DNA from: an uncultured bacterium
GTDB taxonomy: Bacteria; Verrucomicrobiota; Kiritimatiellia; RFP12; UBA1067
Direction: 5' to 3'
DNA length: 10,505 nucleotides
NCBI GenBank assembly: GCA_902779075.1
Contig: CACZAK010000148.1
Span: forward strand, 1 to 10,505
In this document: piece after piece, positions 6,526 to 10,505 of the stretch
Position numbering within the stretch: position 1 is the stretch's first letter
Layout of the letters: the number at the start of each line of letters is the position of its first letter
Position numbers and translations under genes: made by a program
Notes under the pieces: model-generated
What the model was told of the DNA's origin: nothing
Databases searched by the model: none
Seen by the model: only the letters and a program-made list of their open reading frames with translations

Positions 6526-8914
6526 TTTTGGTATTATAGCAAATCGTGCCGAATCGCTCGAGGTCGTGGAAGTTGAACACGTACGGACTCCACGATATCG
6601 CTTCCTCCGTGCCGTCCGTCAGCATGCGATGGCGGCAGAAGTTTATCTGGAACGAATCTTTTGTCTCGCCTATGGTCGCCAGCGGTATCTGCAGCTTTCC
6701 GGTCCATTCCGCGTTGCCGACCTTCGCCTCCGATTTGACGCCCTTGACATATCCCTGCCAGTCGTTCGACATTCCGCCGCCCCGCACATAGCGCTGTCCG
6801 GCCAGGTTGCCGGCGCTCGTCAGGATGTAGTGAAACATCGTCTTGCCGTCGCCGCTGGGATTCATCACTATTTCGACGGTGTTGTCGCGCCAGCAGTTGG
6901 GGTCGCCCGGCTTTGAGTAGGCGCAGGAGCAGAGCGCGGTCTTGGGCTCTGCACACTTGAAGGTGAACTCCAGCGCGTCTGGAGTGCGGCGGGCAATGAC
7001 GGAAGTGGCGACGGTGGCGACGTTGGTGAATCCCCTCAACCCGCTCGACCGCGCGACAAGGTCGATCGGCCCCGCCGACGCATCGAAGCGCAGGGCCCTG
7101 ACGGCGCGCGCCTGCGACTCGTACTCCTCTGCGCCCTCGAGCATGAGGTCGTGGAACTCGGAACGCATCAGTGCAATGCGCTTCGCCTCCAGCGAGCCGG
7201 CGCCGACCTTCGCCGTCGCTGTCTTGAGCAGGGAATCCATCTCGCGGCGGAAATCAGGCGAGTATATCTCGCCCCAGAGAACGCTGTTGTCCGGGCGCAT
7301 CGCCTTTGGCCCCACCGGCGTGTCGACGATATTGCCGACTACGCACCCGGTCCACCGCGCCTCGAGTTCGGAGAACATGCGTTTCATCTCGCCCTTCGCC
7401 GCGCCGAAAAGATCGGCATAGAGCTCGTCCAGCACCGCGTCAATGTCAGTGGACGCATCCCACATGACGCGCGAATAGACGTAGTAGTTGAGGAAGTTGT
7501 AGATCGAGCGGTCGCATTCGCACTCGCAGAACCCGCCGAGAATGTCGTCCTTGAGGTCGGCGTAGTATCTTCCCCAGGCGTGCGGGCCGACGCAGGGAAC
7601 CCCCTTGATCATCAGCTCGCCGTACTTGCTCGGATACGTCCATATCCACACCTTGTGGCCGACCTTCTTCTTCCACGCCCTGATCTCGCCATGCTGGCGC
7701 TCCATGGCGGCGCGGTTCGGCATGGACCACGGGCCGTTTTCGGCGACCATGACCCACAGGTTCGTCGGCAGGGCGAAGTCCGGCACGCGGCGGTAGGGCC
7801 GGTAGGCCATCATCGTGATGTTGCCGGGAACCCCGTCGCGGAGAAGCCTGTTGCCGATTTCTGCCGCCACGCCCCACACAACTTCCGACGCATAGTCGGG
7901 ATCGCCTGCGACGCACGCCTCGCCGTATGCGGCCTGGCATTGTTTGCAGAAGCAACCCTGGAAGGAATCCTCCGGCATGATATCAACCCACTTGCCGTAC
8001 CGGCAGTTTTTGCCCCAGCCCTTCAGTCCGCGCGACGAAGCCGGCTGACCCGTGAGATACGCCTTCACGTCCTGGTAGAGCTCTTCGCGGAAACCCGGAT
8101 TCGACCAGCAGTACTGCGAGGTCGCGAACTGCTTCATATCCAGGCGCACCGTGCCGTCCTTCTTCATCGCGAGGTATTCGGGGCGGGTTTTTCCGAAGCG
8201 CTCCACGAAGTGGAAGTCTCGCGATCCGTGGCAGCAGGGAATGGACGTCGATGCGAAGCGCAGACGCAGCCACTGCGCAGTCTTGGGGTCGGTTCCGCCG
8301 CAGGCGTTTACATGCCACTTGCCGTCGCCGCCGAAGTACGGATCGCGAAGCAGGAAATCCGGCGTCACCCTGCGGACGCCGTCCGGCACCTCGATGCTGT
8401 CCCGTCTCGGCACGACCGTTCCAAGCTCGTCGTCCGGGAAGTAGAACCTGACGCCGGCATAGCGCTCGAGAAAGTCATACACGCCGTGCAAGGTCGCGCG
8501 GTCGTGCCCGAGGAGCATGGAGTATGGCTGCCGCGCGGAAATGACATTTGAAAGCCGGAACCGGGAATCGTCGCGCCCAGCTATGTACACGCGGCCGCCG
8601 TCCGCCTTTATGACGAACGTATCTGTCGGCGAGCCGTCGAGATCGACGCCCGCAGCCCTCGAAAGCTCGTTCTCGCCGAGAACAATCGACACGCGACCTT
8701 CCGTCGGCGCCGCCGAAAGCGGAACATCGCGGCCGAAAGACCGGGAAAGAAAAGATACGAGTTCCCGCCCCGCGACATTCACGACGTCTGGAGCGTCCTT
8801 AAGAACCACCACCTCGGCGTTCTCCGCCGTAATCGTCGCGGCGCCGCACGCCATAGTCGCAATGGCGGCGGCGGCGAAGACCGCCTTTGTCCCTGACAAT
8901 TTTTTCTGCTTCAT
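6509..8914 (-). CDS. Secreted DUF4838 protein with a C-terminal CBM9-like domain (putative glycan-active)
   Basis: This 801-residue protein has a signal peptide at about 1-25 (MKQKKLSGTKAVFAAAAIATMACGA). Next comes an alpha/beta domain at about 30-180 of the type that precedes catalytic barrels in GH20/GH67-like enzymes: VAGRELVSFLSRSFG, VSIVLGEN, RATLHGVYDFLERYAGVRFYFPDDE. The DUF4838 core is at about 185-600, with PEYLAMKKDGT (245-255), DIMPEDSFQGCFCKQCQAAYG (311-331, a C-x-C-x2-C cluster), VWIWTYPSKY (422-431), GVPCVGPHAWGRYY (438-451), a C-E-C-E-C run at 463-467 and YYVYSRVMWDASTDID (477-492). The tail at about 605-795 looks like a CBM9-type domain: DNTVEIVMNP, EWTGKLQIPLATIG, INFCRHRM, SWSPYVFNFHDLERFG. 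DUF4838 proteins occur in polysaccharide-use loci and resemble glycoside hydrolases, but I know of no firm reaction. The ATG has GGAAGGG 8 bases upstream and lies 39 bp after its truncated paralog. Its stop lies inside the next gene. Confidence 0.87.
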   Translation of the reverse strand: MKQKKLSGTKAVFAAAAIATMACGAATITAENAEVVVLKDAPDVVNVAGRELVSFLSRSFGRDVPLSAAPTEGRVSIVLGENELSRAAGVDLDGSPTDTFVIKADGGRVYIAGRDDSRFRLSNVISARQPYSMLLGHDRATLHGVYDFLERYAGVRFYFPDDELGTVVPRRDSIEVPDGVRRVTPDFLLRDPYFGGDGKWHVNACGGTDPKTAQWLRLRFASTSIPCCHGSRDFHFVERFGKTRPEYLAMKKDGTVRLDMKQFATSQYCWSNPGFREELYQDVKAYLTGQPASSRGLKGWGKNCRYGKWVDIMPEDSFQGCFCKQCQAAYGEACVAGDPDYASEVVWGVAAEIGNRLLRDGVPGNITMMAYRPYRRVPDFALPTNLWVMVAENGPWSMPNRAAMERQHGEIRAWKKKVGHKVWIWTYPSKYGELMIKGVPCVGPHAWGRYYADLKDDILGGFCECECDRSIYNFLNYYVYSRVMWDASTDIDAVLDELYADLFGAAKGEMKRMFSELEARWTGCVVGNIVDTPVGPKAMRPDNSVLWGEIYSPDFRREMDSLLKTATAKVGAGSLEAKRIALMRSEFHDLMLEGAEEYESQARAVRALRFDASAGPIDLVARSSGLRGFTNVATVATSVIARRTPDALEFTFKCAEPKTALCSCAYSKPGDPNCWRDNTVEIVMNPSGDGKTMFHYILTSAGNLAGQRYVRGGGMSNDWQGYVKGVKSEAKVGNAEWTGKLQIPLATIGETKDSFQINFCRHRMLTDGTEEAISWSPYVFNFHDLERFGTICYNTKNDEEN
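6526..6541 (-). promoter_or_regulatory. Extended -10 promoter for the regulator (TGCTATAAT), inside the upstream gene, probably leaderless
   Basis: On the minus strand the bases 6541-6533 read TGCTATAAT, a perfect extended -10 element, followed by 7 bases (ATACCAAAA minus the first two, 6532-6526) and the tandem ATGATG of the regulator. The spacing to the ATG is identical to that of the etfB promoter at 160-168. There is no Shine-Dalgarno sequence, so transcription starting at or next to the A of the ATG would give a leaderless mRNA. The element is built from the Cys-Tyr-Asn codons near the C-terminus of the DUF4838 protein. No good -35 box is seen 17 bases upstream. I could not identify an operator with confidence. 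Confidence 0.72.
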
Positions 8915-8953
8915 GCCCTTTACCCTTCCGATTCTGATGTTCTTTTAACTGCT

Positions 8954-10505
8954 TTATTTTGAAATCTTGTCGAGGCGGACGTCGTCGAAGTGCGCGACGC
9001 CTGCGGCGTAGCGCGTCTGGAGATAGATCAGCGTCTCCGGATGCTCGCGCCACGACTCGTCCGTCTCGAACTCGAACACCTGCGGAATCCAGTCAGTCGT
9101 GCCAGAAAGGAAGTTGTCGTGTTCTGGAAACTGCCATGTGCGCCCGCCCTTATCGTCCGACCTCTTCTGCCGGATGTACACCGAGACGCCACCGTTGTTG
9201 TACTCCGTGCAAAGCGGGTCGATGCCGTCGCACTTCACGAAATACGATATCCGGTACTTCGTGGAAGGCTCGAGCCTGGTCCTGCCCAGGAAGCAGCCGG
9301 TATGGTCGGTTCTGTTCGTGCCGGTCGTGACCATCATGGAATTGGGAGCGCTGAGGAACATCTTGTCGTCGAACTTCGCGAGGGAGCTGCACGGAATCCA
9401 CTTCGCGTCCCTGAACGCGTCGCCATCGTCCGGCATCTCGGCGCGGCGCTTCCTCTCGGCCTCGGCGTCGCACATCGACCAATAGGCATCTGCCGCCTTC
9501 CTGAGCGGACCGTACAGCTTGCTCGCGATAAGCTCTATGCGCCGCGCCTCGATCGTGCCCTTGCCGGCCTTTGACATAGCCGCCGAAAGGATATCATCTA
9601 TTTTCCTGATGACATCCTGTGAGTATATCTTTGTCCAGATTTCGTACTCGCACGGCGAACTGGACTTCGGGCCGACAGGCGTATCGACGACTCGTCCCGC
9701 GATGCCCTTGACCCACTTCTCTTCCAGAATGTCGAAGAACTTCGCCATCTCCCCGGCTCCGGCGCCGAACATCAGGCGGTTGTGCTCGTCGATTACGGCG
9801 TCCACGTCCGTCTCGGGGTTCCACGCGATGCGGGAGAACACGTAGTAGTTGAGGTAGTGGAAAAGCCAGTGGTCGGTCTCGGACTCGCAGAACGCCCCGG
9901 AGATGTCCGGCGCGGCGTCCTTGAAGAACCGTCCCCATGCGCGCGGGCCGAACGAAGGGACGCCGGGGAGGACCGTCGTGAAGAACTTGTGCGGATAAGT
10001 CCAGAGCCAGACGCGGCGGCCGGTCTTCCTGTCCCATTCGCGGATGCGCTCAAGCGATGCGTCATGCGCCTTCCGGTCGTAAACTCGCCACGGCCCGGGA
10101 ACGGCGACCATCACCAGGATGTTGGTCGGCAGGTCCAGGTTCGGCACTTCCTTGTACGCCCCATACGACATCTGCGTCAGCGTCAGGTCCGTCCGCCCCT
10201 CGGACAGGAAACGCCGTCCCAGCGCAGCGGTCTGCCCCCATACGAGTTCGCTCGCGTAGCTCTCGGGCAGCGACCCGTCCGGGTTGCGCCGATACGCCGC
10301 CTGGCAGTCCGCGCATTCGCACGGGCGGTAGCCGTCCTGCGGCATCACGTCAACATAGCCCTTCCGCCCGTCGGCGACGATGTCGTCGTGGAACACGTCC
10401 CAGACCTTTGAACTCTGGCAGAGCTGCCACTGATGGTCGTAGCCGTCGCGCAGCCTCTCCAGCCCCAGGCAGCGCGTCCCGTCCTTGCGCAGCTGGCAGT
10501 ATTCA
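8954..10505 (-). CDS. Second DUF4838 protein, C-terminal 516 residues (start beyond the right edge), with a different carbohydrate-binding-type tail
   Basis: The frame is open to the right edge, so the gene enters the window already in progress. The visible part begins EYCQLRKDGTRCLG, matching the PEYLAMKKDGT segment of the neighbouring paralog. Shared landmarks, in window numbering, are DVMPQDGYRPCECADCQAAY at about 52-71 (C-x-C-x2-C), VWLWTYPHKF near 165-174, GVPSFGPRAWGRFF near 181-194, YLNYYVFSRIAWNPETDVDAVIDE near 217-240 and DTPVGPK near 274-280. About 45 residues of Ala/Glu/Arg-rich helix follow. The last roughly 150 residues look like a beta-sandwich carbohydrate-binding module (CBM4/9-like), with LGRTRLEPSTKYRISYFVKCDG and a closing VAHFDDVRLDKIS. 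That tail differs from the CBM9-like tail of the paralog. The signal peptide and N-terminal domain are presumably beyond the edge. A GTG at 10396 is an internal Val codon, not a start. It probably leads the operon or sits early in it. Biochemical activity is unproven. Confidence 0.85.
   Translation of the reverse strand, partial: EYCQLRKDGTRCLGLERLRDGYDHQWQLCQSSKVWDVFHDDIVADGRKGYVDVMPQDGYRPCECADCQAAYRRNPDGSLPESYASELVWGQTAALGRRFLSEGRTDLTLTQMSYGAYKEVPNLDLPTNILVMVAVPGPWRVYDRKAHDASLERIREWDRKTGRRVWLWTYPHKFFTTVLPGVPSFGPRAWGRFFKDAAPDISGAFCESETDHWLFHYLNYYVFSRIAWNPETDVDAVIDEHNRLMFGAGAGEMAKFFDILEEKWVKGIAGRVVDTPVGPKSSSPCEYEIWTKIYSQDVIRKIDDILSAAMSKAGKGTIEARRIELIASKLYGPLRKAADAYWSMCDAEAERKRRAEMPDDGDAFRDAKWIPCSSLAKFDDKMFLSAPNSMMVTTGTNRTDHTGCFLGRTRLEPSTKYRISYFVKCDGIDPLCTEYNNGGVSVYIRQKRSDDKGGRTWQFPEHDNFLSGTTDWIPQVFEFETDESWREHPETLIYLQTRYAAGVAHFDDVRLDKISK

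Noticed and set aside
6557..6562. CTCGAG palindrome upstream of the regulator promoter as an operator
   Set aside because: Six bases of palindrome in GC-rich coding sequence is expected by chance, and no longer dyad or second copy is seen near it.
10394..10396. GTG as the start of the second DUF4838 gene
   Set aside because: The frame stays open to the right edge, and the upstream 36 residues align with the paralog, so this GTG is an internal valine.
1..10505. CRISPR arrays, tRNA or rRNA genes, insertion sequences, phage or toxin-antitoxin genes
   Set aside because: Reading both strands, I saw no regularly spaced repeats, no tRNA-like cloverleaf in the short gaps, no transposase or integrase motifs and no terminal inverted repeats; almost all bases are in the genes listed.

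Overview
The window is GC-rich and gene-dense, and every gene I can support lies on the minus strand, so transcription runs from high to low coordinates. Two secreted DUF4838 proteins with different C-terminal carbohydrate-binding-type modules, a GntR/LacI-hybrid sugar-type regulator and a GH29 fucosidase suggest a glycan-degrading bacterium of the Verrucomicrobiota/Kiritimatiellota/Lentisphaerota (PVC) type, possibly a gut or other anaerobe. This lineage call is an inference from gene content; there is no rRNA or other decisive marker here.

Layout in transcription order: (1) 10505-8954, the C-terminal 516 residues of a DUF4838 protein whose start lies beyond the right edge; (2) 8914-6509, a complete 801-residue DUF4838 paralog; (3) 6525-5407, a GntR-type winged-helix regulator with a LacI/AraR-like effector domain; (4) 5410-4055, a secreted GH29 alpha-L-fucosidase; (5) 4035-2995, a periplasmic adaptor (membrane fusion protein) with a TTG start; (6) 2993-198, an RND-family transporter subunit; (7) 152-1, the first 50 residues of an electron-transfer flavoprotein beta subunit. 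The junctions of genes 1 to 6 are a 39-bp gap, a 17-bp overlap, a 4-bp ATGA overlap, a 19-bp gap and a 1-bp gap, so genes 1 to 6 could be one transcription unit. A second promoter sits just before the regulator, inside the end of the preceding gene. A compact hairpin plus T-run closes the unit directly in front of the etfB promoter.

The most unusual gene is the RND protein. Its two periplasmic porter regions look complete, but the membrane domain is shortened in both halves. The TM4 segment that normally holds the Asp-Asp pair and the TM10 segment that normally holds the essential Lys are absent, so the canonical proton relay is missing on both sides. It is still an uninterrupted frame, tightly coupled to its adaptor gene.

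A second notable signal is a pair of nearly identical promoters, TGNTATAAT followed by exactly 7 bases and then ATG, in front of etfB and of the regulator. Neither gene has a Shine-Dalgarno sequence, while genes inside the operon do. This points to leaderless mRNAs for first genes.

Working model (inference): the regulator senses a sugar or glycan fragment, the DUF4838 proteins and the fucosidase act on a fucosylated glycan outside the cytoplasm, and the adaptor and RND-like protein export or move something linked to that process. No outer-membrane channel gene is seen in the window.
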